Numbered from the stretch's first letter, positions 1 to 7,395 are shown. The stretch: 62,643 bases of DNA from Lachnospiraceae bacterium (GCA_022791815.1 JAAVZU010000078.1:1-62643), one strand, 5' to 3'. Numbers and translations are program-made. The notes: generated by a model from the letters alone, not told the origin.

Positions 1-221
1 GTTAATTTGAATGGGAATAAAACATAAAATTATTAAGAAATACAAAGAATGGAGTTTTAGAGTTGTGTTAATTTGAATGGGAATAAAACATATGTCCACA
101 CGCCTACTAAAACACCTGTGTTTTAGAGTTGTGTTAATTTGAATGGGAATAAAACAAAGAAAAATTTATGGATATTCGGTTTATAGTTTTAGAGTTGTGT
201 TAATATGAATGGGAATAAAAT
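1..221 (+). CRISPR. Type II-A CRISPR array, trailer end
   Basis: Four repeats are visible: a partial one at 1–23 (its last 23 bases), full ones at 54–89 and 120–155, and a mutated one at 186–221. The repeat is 36 nt, begins GTTTTAGAGTTGTG and ends GAATGGGAATAAAAC. The three spacers (24–53, 90–119, 156–185) are exactly 30 nt. The GTTTTAGAG start, central TTGAATGG and AAAAC end match the Cas9-associated type II-A repeat pattern. The last repeat has T-to-A at 205 and C-to-T at 221, typical of the leader-distal end, so leader, newest spacers and probably cas genes lie to the left, outside the window. No cas gene or antirepeat (tracrRNA) was seen inside the window. Confidence 0.95.
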
Positions 222-802
222 TAAAGCACGAGATAAGATGCCAGAATATGAAGAAAATTTAAATCGTTTTCTTACATTTTTGAATAATGAAGATGCTAAA
301 AGATTTTTTGATGATTTTGTGGAAGGTAAAGAAAAAGTATTCAATGAATATTTATCCACAACAAAGGAAGGAGTATATAATTCAGTTGGACAAGTACAGA
401 TTTATATACAGAATAAGCAAAAAAGGCAAAGATTTAGTTGGATTTAATGATATGGAAAAAGAAGTTTTATACAATAAAAATAGCATCTTTAAAGTAATAT
501 TAAAGAAGAAAGTTGACGGTAGATTCTATATACTATTGGAAGAGGTGTATCGTATGTCATTAACCGCAATAGAATGGATTTTATTACCTGAGGATGAACA
601 GCAAAGACGAAAGGATGAATTATCATCACATGAGTGTTTTTTACTGAGAACAGCCTATGATCATGTTCATTTTTCGGAGGAAGAAAAAAGGAATATGTCA
701 GAGGAAGAAAAAAGGAAATTATTAAATCATAAGGAATACACAAAAGAAGAAAAAGCTGAACAGGCAAAACAAATTGAAATAATATTTAGAGAAATGTTTT
801 AG
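205..802 (+). pseudogene. Frameshifted small gene bounded by CRISPR repeats
   Basis: Two overlapping reading frames form one interrupted protein. The first runs 205–447 (80 aa; likely true start ATG at 238). The second is open from 287 to 802. They join by removing one base from the A6 run at 419–424, giving a lysine- and glutamate-rich protein of about 188 aa. The ATG at 205 exists only because of the T-to-A change in the last CRISPR repeat, and the stop codon TAG at 800–802 lies in the next repeat (796–831), so the gene fills the interval between two repeats. I do not recognise the family. It could be a dead gene, a gene read by slippage, or a sequencing error in the homopolymer. Confidence 0.5.
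554..802 (+). CDS. Small acidic/lysine-rich protein of unknown function
   Basis: An 82-aa frame starts MSLTAIEWILLPEDEQQ and ends EIIFREMF. GAGGTG lies 7–8 bases before the ATG at 554, so it could be translated on its own even though the reading frame stays open upstream. The C-terminal half has two near-identical segments (FSEEEKRN and MSEEEKRK) and looks helical. There is no signal peptide or membrane segment. Its stop codon lies inside a decayed CRISPR repeat. Family not recognised; an anti-CRISPR-like or toxin/antitoxin role is only a guess from position. Confidence 0.45.
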   Translation: MSLTAIEWILLPEDEQQRRKDELSSHECFLLRTAYDHVHFSEEEKRNMSEEEKRKLLNHKEYTKEEKAEQAKQIEIIFREMF

Positions 803-831
803 AATTGTGTTAATTTGAATGGGGATAAAAC
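796..831 (+). repeat. Solitary CRISPR repeat (2 substitutions)
   Basis: This 36-nt copy matches the array repeat except G-to-A at its ninth base (804) and A-to-G at base 26 of the repeat (GGGGATAAAAC ending instead of GGGAATAAAAC). It is in the same orientation as the array but 574 bp beyond the mutated terminal repeat. It overlaps the stop codon of the preceding reading frame. Confidence 0.85.
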
Positions 832-853
832 CGAAAGTATAAGGAAATACAGT

Positions 854-890
854 GTTTTTAGAGTTGTGTTACATTGAATAATAATAAAAT
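854..890 (+). repeat. Decayed CRISPR repeat
   Basis: The copy reads G, five T, then AGAGTTGTGTT, followed by a diverged 3' part ending AATAATAATAAAAT. It has one extra T and several substitutions. It sits 22 nt after the repeat at 796–831, a short spacer-like gap compared with 30 nt in the array. Confidence 0.7.
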
Positions 891-1460
891 ATATTAAAAT
901 ATGCTGAGTTTTTTGGAACATGTTTAATTGTTTGATGTGAAAATGTTTCAAGAAATAGATCAAGATTACCATGATTATTTATATAGCGGATTACCGCAAT
1001 TGGTTATAGATTCTTATAACTTAGAAGTATTTTTGAAAACTAGACATCTTGAAAAAGTTGTAGAATCTGTTATAATAAAATCAAACAAAAATATGAAATA
1101 GAAAAAAATGATATATAATGTCGTATAGTGAATTATTACTTGCAATATTTGATATGTTAGATAAAAATAGAACTTATTAAAAATGATGTGAGAGACAAAA
1201 AACTATTTTTTGAAAATGATGTTTTGTCAAGAGTGCAAAGCATTGAAACTTATTATATATCTGTATATTGTAAATACTAAAGCGATATTGAATAAATGGA
1301 AGCATTGAAAGTAGAAATGGAAATTGTTAAAAAAGTGGTAGCAGAGTATTCAGAAAAACTACAAAAAATAAGTTAGGGGCAGTATATATACTGTACAACA
1401 AAAAATAGATACGGATTGTGTCTATGCTGAAATTAAAATATATACAAAAGAAATGGAGAA
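891..1460 (+). other. Gene-remnant region between CRISPR repeats
   Basis: There is no convincing intact gene here. A 52-codon frame at 943–1101 (MFQEIDQDYHDYLYSGLP…) and a 26-codon frame at 1296–1376 (MEALKVEMEIVKKVV…) look like coding sequence by composition but have no good ribosome binding site and are interrupted around them. I read this stretch as decayed genes, lying between the repeat at 854–890 and the shortened repeat at 1597–1627. Confidence 0.35.
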
Positions 1461-1577
1461 ATGAATGAAATGGGATGGTTTATATTATTTATTTTTTTAT
1501 TATTTGTGAATCCAGGTTTAGCAATATTAATATTATTAATTGGTGTTGCATATAGTGTGTTTGTAAAAAAGAAGTGA
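1461..1577 (+). CDS. 38-aa single-pass membrane peptide
   Basis: ATG at 1461 is preceded by GGAGAA. The product starts MNEMGWFILFIFLLF, continues as one long hydrophobic helix (residues about 5–33) and ends VFVKKK, a positive-inside tail. Size and shape fit small membrane proteins, including hydrophobic toxins of toxin/antitoxin pairs, but nothing more specific is visible. It lies just before a shortened CRISPR repeat at 1597–1627. Confidence 0.45.
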   Translation: MNEMGWFILFIFLLFVNPGLAILILLIGVAYSVFVKKK

Positions 1578-1596
1578 TGTTGTATATATAATTAGA

Positions 1597-1627
1597 GTTT
1601 TAGAGTTGTGTTGAATGAGAATAAAAC
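1597..1627 (+). repeat. Shortened CRISPR repeat
   Basis: A 31-nt copy of the array repeat: GTTTTAGAGTTGTGTT is intact, the following AATTT is deleted, and the end reads GAATGAGAATAAAAC (one G-to-A). Same orientation as the array. Confidence 0.8.
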
Positions 1628-1639
1628 TAATGTAGCTAT

Positions 1640-2075
1640 TGAATGCACTATTTTACAATGTTATCTAAGATATCTGAATAATAGAAGTGCTGATTGTATA
1701 ATTTTACAGCAATCTTTGATTTTATAGTAGTTTTGATATTTTCTATGAAAGTTGCAAAATTCCTGTTGGTTTGTTTATCCGCACGTTTAACACTTATCAG
1801 AACTCTTGTGTGCTGATGTCATTAAATTGTGTAAATGTTCCTTCTTTGTAGACTATATTTTCATTGCAAAATAGGAAATGTTATTCAGATTGACCAATGT
1901 TTTAATACCCTTTTGGCTAGATACCAAATTACATCATGTGACCAGAATTTTTGGTTAATAATATCTAACATAAATGCTCTGGTGAATAGAGTATAGAAAT
2001 AGAGACATATATTGTATCCAGTATTTGTTAGTTTCACATCACACAATATGTTATCGTACAATCTGATTTGTGCTT
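1640..2075 (-). pseudogene. Multiply frameshifted gene remnant
   Basis: On the minus strand, pieces of one protein can be read by changing frame at least three times. They are …RLYDNILCDVKLTNTGYN…FWSHDVIWYLAKRVL (about 2065–1900), KTLVNLNNISYF, YKEGTFTQFNDISTQEF, and RADKQTNRNFATFIENIK…HFYYSDIL (ending about 1665). The pieces are collinear and gene-like in composition, so this is a decayed gene rather than random open sequence. I do not recognise the family; it is not obviously a cas gene. The rest of 1578–2211 contains only the repeat at 1597–1627, a short AGGGC/GCCCT palindrome near 2082–2095 and the terminator at 2120–2157. Confidence 0.4.
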
Positions 2076-2119
2076 GTAATCAGGGCTAATGCCCTCCTAT
2101 AGATAGCTAGGTATAAGAA

Positions 2120-2157
2120 AAGAGCAAAGTCTTAAGTGATAGATTTTGCTCTTTTAT
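2120..2157 (-). terminator. Intrinsic terminator of the aminotransferase gene
   Basis: AAAAGAGCAAA (2120–2130) pairs with TTTGCTCTTTT (2147–2157) across a 16-nt loop, about 55 bp past the stop codon of the minus-strand gene at 2212. The A/T arms make it usable in both directions. Confidence 0.65.
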
Positions 2158-2211
2158 ACTCTGTTTATATTGAATTCAATAGTAAGAATATCAACAATTT
2201 TTTAAAGATTA

Positions 2212-3771
2212 CTACTGATGATAATGTTCCATAAAATCAGCCAAATGATTCATAGCTTCCTCTAAGACCTCTTGTCTTGGAAGATAAACAATTCTAAAAT
2301 GATCAGGTTCTTTCCAGTTGAATCCCCCACCATGTACAACGAGAACTTTTTTTTCCCTTAGAAAATCCAGTGCAAACTTTTCGTCATTCACAATATTGAA
2401 CTTTTTAACGTCAATTTTTGGAAAAGCGTAAAAAGCTGCTTTGGGTTTAACCACACTAATTCCAGGGATATCATTTAAAGCATTATAAATAAGTTCCCGC
2501 TGCTCATAAATCCTCCCACCAGGTACAATATAATTATTTACACTTTGATAACCACCAAGTGCAGTTTGTACAATGGATTGTGCTGGAACATTGGAACATA
2601 AACGCATGTTGGATAGCATATTAAGTCCCGAAATATAATCTTTGGCAATTTTTTTATTTCCACTTAAAATCATCCAGCCAATACGAAAACCTGCAATCAT
2701 GTGGGATTTGGACAATCCACTGAAGGTTACACAAAATAAATCAGGGGCAAGAGAAGCAATAGAAATATGTTCTTCATCATCCATAACTAAACGGTCATAA
2801 ATTTCATCAGAAAAAATAATTAATTGATTTTGTCTGGCAATTTCTACAATTTCTTCTAATAACTCTTTTGGATATAAGGCACCAGTTGGATTGTTTGGAT
2901 TAATTAGTACAATGGCTTTTGTTCGATTTGTAATTTTTTTCCTGATATCATCTAAATCAGGATACCATTCTGCAGATTCATCACAGATGTAGTGTACTGC
3001 TTTGCCACCAGCAAGTGTGGCAGTTCCCGTCCACAGAGGATAATCAGGAGAAGGAATTAGAATTTCATCACCTTCATCTAACAATGCCTGCATACATAGA
3101 TTAATCAATTCACTCACACCGTTGCCAGTATAAATATCATTAATGGTAACATTAGGGATGTTTTTTATTTGTGCATACTGCATAATAGCTTTGCGGGCAG
3201 AAAATAGGCCTTTGGAATCGGAATATCCTTCGCAATCTGGTAGCTGCTGGCGCATATCATAAATTACTTCATCAGGAGTCCGAAATCCGAAAGGTGCAGG
3301 ATTGCCAATGTTTAATTTTAAGATATGAGTGCCTGCTTCTTCCATTCTGTTTGCTTCTTCTAGTACAGGACCACGTACATCATATAAGACATGGTCTAAT
3401 TTTTTTGATTTGGTAAATGTTCTGGTCTCTGTTATGTTCATATTTTTCCCATCCTTTCTGTTAGCTGGTTGAGTATAAGCTGGTTTTGAACTTTCTGTTG
3501 CTGCGTTTTGAACTTTTTTGCCTATAGGTAAACATACTTTGTTGTCTGAATTTCCTGACAGCCATTCTGCATTAACTTCTAGAACAGTTGCTAAAGCATT
3601 TAAAACCTCCTTCCGAGGAATAGTTTTTCCACTAATATACTGACTTAAATGGCTTTTTCCCAGTTTTACACTTTGTGTACTTTCAAGTCCTTCCACTAAG
3701 CGGATAACATCAACTTGTTTATAGCCCTTTTGTTTCATGGATTCTTTTAAACGATTTGAAAATGTGGTCAC
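2212..3771 (-). CDS. XRE-type HTH fused to class I aminotransferase
   Basis: 519 aa from a GTG start. Residues about 1–75 are a helix-turn-helix of the Cro/C1 (XRE) type (NRLKESMKQKGYKQVD, HLSQYISGKTIPRKEVLN). After a ~35-residue polar linker, residues from about 111 form an AlaT-like PLP aminotransferase, with NIGNPAPFGF, INPNNPTGALY, SDEIYDRL and the Schiff-base lysine in SGLSKSHMIAGFRIGW. The likely reaction is alanine (or related amino acid) with 2-oxoglutarate. It is not a GntR/MocR fusion. An ATG at 3441 starting MNITETRTF has its own AAAGGATGGG site, the same motif that precedes the GTG start at 3771, so a free 409-aa aminotransferase of normal family length may also be made. The terminator at 2120–2157 follows. 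Confidence 0.9.
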   Translation of the reverse strand: MTTFSNRLKESMKQKGYKQVDVIRLVEGLESTQSVKLGKSHLSQYISGKTIPRKEVLNALATVLEVNAEWLSGNSDNKVCLPIGKKVQNAATESSKPAYTQPANRKDGKNMNITETRTFTKSKKLDHVLYDVRGPVLEEANRMEEAGTHILKLNIGNPAPFGFRTPDEVIYDMRQQLPDCEGYSDSKGLFSARKAIMQYAQIKNIPNVTINDIYTGNGVSELINLCMQALLDEGDEILIPSPDYPLWTGTATLAGGKAVHYICDESAEWYPDLDDIRKKITNRTKAIVLINPNNPTGALYPKELLEEIVEIARQNQLIIFSDEIYDRLVMDDEEHISIASLAPDLFCVTFSGLSKSHMIAGFRIGWMILSGNKKIAKDYISGLNMLSNMRLCSNVPAQSIVQTALGGYQSVNNYIVPGGRIYEQRELIYNALNDIPGISVVKPKAAFYAFPKIDVKKFNIVNDEKFALDFLREKKVLVVHGGGFNWKEPDHFRIVYLPRQEVLEEAMNHLADFMEHYHQ

Positions 3772-3806
3772 GAAATCCCATCCTTTCTTTTTTACAAAAT
3801 GTTAGG

Positions 3807-3832
3807 TAATTATTCATGGTTCTGAACCATTA
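3807..3832. repeat. Palindrome, TGTTCA/TGAACA family (copy 1)
   Basis: TAATTATTCA, TGGTTC, TGAACCATTA. The centre ATGGTTC-T-GAACCAT is itself a perfect palindrome. It lies upstream of the minus-strand gene ending at 3771 and is matched by copies at 4013–4038 and 39725–39750. Confidence 0.7.
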
Positions 3833-3914
3833 TTAAAAAAGTATAGTTGTAAGTTTCTTATAGTATAGCATAAAGTTCAATTTAGTTCAATGACTATGTT
3901 TAATAAAGTAATAT

Positions 3915-3994
3915 GATGCTAGGGTCAAAAGTAGATAGCAATGTAGCAATCCGTAGCATCAGTTGGGGGCAAAATACCTTTTGACCCCAACATC
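3915..3994. repeat. 80-nt inverted repeat with GGGTCAAAAG arms
   Basis: Arms at 3915–3931 (GATGCTAGGGTCAAAAG) and 3978–3994 (CTTTTGACCCCAACATC) match at 15 of 17 positions and enclose 46 nt. The element lies between two copies of the TGTTCA/TGAACA palindrome in the 508-bp gap between divergent genes; nothing else was seen there. Confidence 0.65.
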
Positions 3995-4012
3995 GTAATA
4001 TTAAATTAAACG

Positions 4013-4038
4013 TAACTGTTCATAGTTCTGAACCATTA
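4013..4038. repeat. Palindrome, TGTTCA/TGAACA family (copy 2)
   Basis: TAACTGTTCA, TAGTTC, TGAACCATTA. Same layout and loop length as copies 1 and 3. It is about 240 bp upstream of the plus-strand gene at 4280. Confidence 0.7.
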
Positions 4039-4279
4039 TATTAAACTTTATAAAATGTATCCCAATATTTTTTTCAAGAGAAATAAGTAATTCAATGTGA
4101 TCAATAAAGAGGTAAACAGTAAAAATTAAGCGTAATGCGTGAAATATTCTTGATGTTACAATTAAACTTAAAACAAAAAAGTTCAATTTATAGGGGTTGT
4201 TGAAATTAGGGATAGGATATTGTATAATTATAAAATAATTGATTATTCAGAATGTAAAATAAAGAAAGGAAGTAATATT

Positions 4280-4648
4280 ATGGAACAATATAAAGAAATG
4301 GTATTTAGTAAAACAGAATCCAAGAAATTTCATACATTACGTAATCAAGAAAGTGAACTTCGAGATTATACTGAAGAAGATATCCTTGAATTTTTGGAAA
4401 TTATTACAGAAGATACAGAAGAATTTGTTACACTGACATCAGAAAAGCTGATAGGGGAAATACGCTTTGTGCAGGCAGCGGTCAACAATGGAGAGATAAC
4501 TTTAGAGATTGGTATGGAAAAAGAAGATGGTACGCATCTATATGAAAAGGTAGTATCTTTTGAAAATTGTAAGGAAATCTTTTTAAATTTGCACAATGGT
4601 ATATGGAATGAGGATTTGGATGATTTTGAACCCGCTTTATTTTGTTAA
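4280..4648 (+). CDS. Hypothetical acidic protein, 122 aa
   Basis: The frame is open from 4220, but AAAGGAAG 7–8 bases before the ATG at 4280 (MEQYKEMVFSKTESKK) sets the start. The product is acidic, with no signal peptide or membrane segment, and has an alternating pattern (ITEDTEEFVTLTSEKLIGEIRF, …NGEITLEIGMEKEDGTHLYE) that suggests a small alpha/beta domain. Family not recognised. It lies 31 bp before the permease start region and may be co-transcribed with it. Confidence 0.7.
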   Translation: MEQYKEMVFSKTESKKFHTLRNQESELRDYTEEDILEFLEIITEDTEEFVTLTSEKLIGEIRFVQAAVNNGEITLEIGMEKEDGTHLYEKVVSFENCKEIFLNLHNGIWNEDLDDFEPALFC

Positions 4649-4714
4649 AAAGTATAATGAAAATAATGAGGAAACATAGATGAAAGTGTTGTTAGGATTT
4701 ATAAAAAAGAAATT

Positions 4715-5788
4715 GTGCTTGCTGTTGCAATATTGTTAGCTGTAGTATCATCTATTTGGAATCCGCCCTCCAAAGCATATTTGGAATATATCGATTTTCG
4801 AGTATTAGGAATTTTATTTAGTTTAATGTTGGTAATGGCTGGATTGCAAGAAAATGGAGTGTTTCATAAATTAGGGAGAAAACTGGTAGAAAGATGTACA
4901 AATACAAGGAAATTAGGTTTTGTACTGGTATTTCTTTGTTTCTTTAGCAGTATGTTACTTACTAATGATGTGGCATTAATTACATTTGTACCATTTGCTA
5001 TTTTAACTTTACAAATGACGGGAAAAGAGAAATTATTAATACCTATTGTTACAGCACAAACGATAGGGGCTAATCTTGGCAGTATGTTGACACCTATGGG
5101 AAATCCGCAAAATTTATACCTTTATGGATTAAGTAATATGTCGTTTATAGATTTTTTATGTCTTATGCTGCCTTACACTTTGGTTGCGGGATTTGTTCTT
5201 TTGCTATTTGTGCTAGTGCAAAAAAAGGAAAATCTGTTGCTGAATGTGGAAATGGATGAAGAGGCAAAGGAACAAGAAACAGGGAACAAAAGACAAGTTA
5301 TTATTTATTTTATTTTGTTTGGAGTATGTATTAGTAGTGTTTTAAGGATTGTAGAATGGTATGTAGTACTGGGGATTGTAATACTGTTTATTTTGATTCT
5401 GGATTGGAGAATTCTTAAAAAAGCAGATTATTGTCTATTATTTACTTTTATAGGCTTTTTTGTCTTTATTGGCAACATTGGTGCGATTTCTAGTATACAT
5501 GATATGCTGTTGCATGTTCTAAATGGAAAGGAAATCCTGATTGCAATTAATGCAAGCCAGATTATCAGCAATGTTCCTGCTGCAATTTTATTATCTGGCT
5601 TTACAAACAATTATGAGGCATTGATAATTGGAACGAATTTAGGAGGTCTTGGAACTTTAATTGCATCCATGGCGAGTTTAATTTCCTATAAACAGTTAGT
5701 CAATGTAATTCCAGAACATAAAGGAAAATATTTATTATATTTTACAGCAGCAAATGTTATTTTTTTAGGTATCTTGCTGATGGTGTGA
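4715..5788 (+). CDS. SLC13/ArsB/NhaD-type permease, frameshifted start
   Basis: A 357-aa frame opening at GTG 4715 encodes 9–10 hydrophobic helices. Family signatures are TNDVALITFVPFAIL and TIGANLGSMLTPMGNPQNLY in the first half and SQIISNVPAAILLSGF with TNLGGLGTLIASM in the second, the two symmetrical repeats of the ion-transporter superfamily that includes ArsB, NhaD and SLC13. It should be a membrane anion or cation transporter; substrate unknown. The well-placed start is ATG 4680 (GAGGAAA before it), but it is in another frame. Adding one A to the A6 run at 4703–4708 joins them as MKVLLGFIKKEIVLAV. So the gene is inactive, slippage-dependent, translated from GTG 4715 without its N-terminus, or miscalled by one base. 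Confidence 0.8.
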   Translation: MLAVAILLAVVSSIWNPPSKAYLEYIDFRVLGILFSLMLVMAGLQENGVFHKLGRKLVERCTNTRKLGFVLVFLCFFSSMLLTNDVALITFVPFAILTLQMTGKEKLLIPIVTAQTIGANLGSMLTPMGNPQNLYLYGLSNMSFIDFLCLMLPYTLVAGFVLLLFVLVQKKENLLLNVEMDEEAKEQETGNKRQVIIYFILFGVCISSVLRIVEWYVVLGIVILFILILDWRILKKADYCLLFTFIGFFVFIGNIGAISSIHDMLLHVLNGKEILIAINASQIISNVPAAILLSGFTNNYEALIIGTNLGGLGTLIASMASLISYKQLVNVIPEHKGKYLLYFTAANVIFLGILLMV

Positions 5789-6140
5789 TTTTTTGAAATA
5801 TAGGGATTGTTTAATGAAAGTGAACAGTAATAGTGAAAAAGGAAGAGATTGATGAATATAAGTTCAATTTCAATATATGAACTGTACATTTTGTACATGG
5901 TATGATAAAAATGAATTGGATTATATTAAGGGGTTATGCTATAATGGAAGAAATAACTGGTATATATGTGCTTTGAATTGAAACTTGCATAAAGATTAGT
6001 TTAAATTTTACCTGTGGAATTATGGTAGTTCAATAATTTCTCATCTCGTGTTTTGCAGGTTGAGAATAAATGGGATAGTATACTAGTGATTTTACAATAG
6101 TACAGTTAAACTAGGGATACAAAAAAATAGGAGAAAAAAG
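5789..6140 (+). promoter_or_regulatory. Intergenic region with a sigma-A-like promoter
   Basis: TTGGAT (5916–5921) and TATAAT (5940–5945) are 18 bp apart and would start a transcript about 190 nt before the gene at 6141. A GTACATTTTGTAC palindrome lies at 5884–5896, just upstream of the -35 box, where an operator could sit. No gene or stronger structure was seen in the rest. Confidence 0.4.
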
Positions 6141-6737
6141 ATGTTAGATAAAAGGTGGTTTATAGACAAATATAAAGAAGCAGTAAAAGAGGTTTTTCCA
6201 AGATTGCAGAATGAAATTTACAAAGATCAGGAAATCTATAGTATTTCTTTTGAGATCTTGAATTTGGCACAACAGTGTTACCGAGAAGAAGATTATTATG
6301 GAACTACAATATATTTAAATACGGAAGAAATGTATCAGCAAAACCTAGAAGAAGAGGAAGACAATGACGAGGAAGGAATGGAATGGTACTATCGATTTTG
6401 TGTAATGGAATGGGATGTCTTAGAAGGAGATACTGCACTATTTAAAGAAGTAAAGGAATATTTGCAAGCAAACTGCATAAAACTAGGAGACGAAGAAAAC
6501 GACGAATTGGAAGAAAAAGCAGAACAAGAGAAAGCTAAAATCAAAATATGGCAAGCGGAGGCATTGGGAGAACTTAGAAAGGAAGGATTTTGGGAAGAAC
6601 AAGGAAATCAAGATATTTATGTAATTCCATTTTCTGAAGAGGGATGTGATGAAGAAGAACATATCATGTTATTTGAAAAAATGGATTTGGGATCTCATGG
6701 TTCGGAATATGTAGACCACATAGAGGAGTTTTTATAG
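6141..6737 (+). CDS. Acidic DUF4303-like protein
   Basis: 198 aa, strongly acidic (runs such as EEEEDNDEEG). ATG at 6141 follows AGGAGAAAAA. The pattern of an N-terminal helix, a beta strand with ISFEILNLA, an INTEE-like segment (IYLNTEEMYQQN), aromatic residues in WYYRFCVMEWD and a C-terminal strand region IYVIPFSEEG suggests the DUF4303 family, found in many bacteria and sometimes near polymorphic-toxin immunity genes. The family call is by eye and only moderate; function unknown. The gene ends at a terminator shared with the convergent Uma2 gene. Confidence 0.6.
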   Translation: MLDKRWFIDKYKEAVKEVFPRLQNEIYKDQEIYSISFEILNLAQQCYREEDYYGTTIYLNTEEMYQQNLEEEEDNDEEGMEWYYRFCVMEWDVLEGDTALFKEVKEYLQANCIKLGDEENDELEEKAEQEKAKIKIWQAEALGELRKEGFWEEQGNQDIYVIPFSEEGCDEEEHIMLFEKMDLGSHGSEYVDHIEEFL

Positions 6738-6766
6738 ACGGGATAGAACAAAAAATTGAGTAGAGT

Positions 6767-6800
6767 AAAGGCATATGCAAGGCAGCACATGCCTTTTTCT
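6767..6800. terminator. Bidirectional terminator
   Basis: AAAGGCATATGC (6767–6778) pairs with GCACATGCCTTT (6785–6796) followed by TTCTTTT. It lies between converging genes ending at 6737 and 6802. Confidence 0.8.
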
Positions 6801-6801
6801 T

Positions 6802-7365
6802 TTATATATTTAATAATTCTGCAATATCGGAGAAGTCAATAAATAAGTCATCATATATATTTACCTTGATTGTGGAATCAAAGGAATATTGCACATTGAC
6901 ATTGTTACCCTCAAAGTAGTTTACAGTTACGGTCTTTCTGCGAGAGTCTACAATCCAATATTCACGAACTCCAGCATTTTTGTAGTAGTAGAGTTTGCGG
7001 ATGTAATCATCCATTGCATTGCTTGGTGATACAATCTCAATGATAAAGTCTGGTGCACCATTGCAGCGTTTTCCATCCAGCTTATCTTTGTCACATACAA
7101 TCATAAGGTCAGGCTGGACAATGATAAGAGGATTGTCATTGAGTTTCACATCAAATGGAGCATGAAACACCCTGCATAATCCTTTCTTGCTTTTGATGTA
7201 GGTATTGAGAAGGGTGGTCAATTCTGTGGAAATTGTCTGGTGTATTTCTGACGGGCTTGCCATGTAATAGATTTGTCCATCAAAGACCTCTGCCCTGACA
7301 TCTTCTGGGAGAGCCTCATATTCTTCCAGAGTGGTGATAGTAGCTTTTGGTTGTATTGCTGGCAT
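6802..7365 (-). CDS. Uma2-family (DUF820) putative endonuclease
   Basis: 187 aa from ATG 7365 (MPAIQPKATITTLEEYEAL), chosen because AAAGGAAGTG precedes it; the frame is open 10 codons further. The family core is visible: FDGQIYYMASPS, HQTISTELTTLL, VQPDLMIVCDKDKL, APDFIIEIVSPSNA and KLYYYKNAGVREYWIVD. These are the PD-(D/E)XK-like residues (PDL… and E-I-V) of Uma2 proteins, which are often multicopy and of unknown physiological role. An imperfect palindrome around GTTCACTGATGTCGAAC (about 7413–7429) lies upstream and could be an operator. Confidence 0.9.
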   Translation of the reverse strand: MPAIQPKATITTLEEYEALPEDVRAEVFDGQIYYMASPSEIHQTISTELTTLLNTYIKSKKGLCRVFHAPFDVKLNDNPLIIVQPDLMIVCDKDKLDGKRCNGAPDFIIEIVSPSNAMDDYIRKLYYYKNAGVREYWIVDSRRKTVTVNYFEGNNVNVQYSFDSTIKVNIYDDLFIDFSDIAELLNI

Positions 7366-7395
7366 AGAATACACTTCCTTTCTTGGTTCTTGCAA

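Noticed and set aside
23-221. Self-targeting of sequences in this window by the three visible spacers
   Set aside because: I compared the spacers by eye with the rest of the window and saw no convincing match; a full search is needed for other targets.
1640-2075. Decayed csn2 or other cas gene on the minus strand
   Set aside because: The readable pieces show no Csn2, Cas1, Cas2 or Cas9 motif, and repeat orientation puts the leader and cas genes to the left of the window.
4001-4186. 61-aa minus-strand open frame between the divergent genes
   Set aside because: It overlaps the TGTTCA/TGAACA palindrome, lacks a ribosome binding site and has a composition set by AT-rich intergenic DNA.
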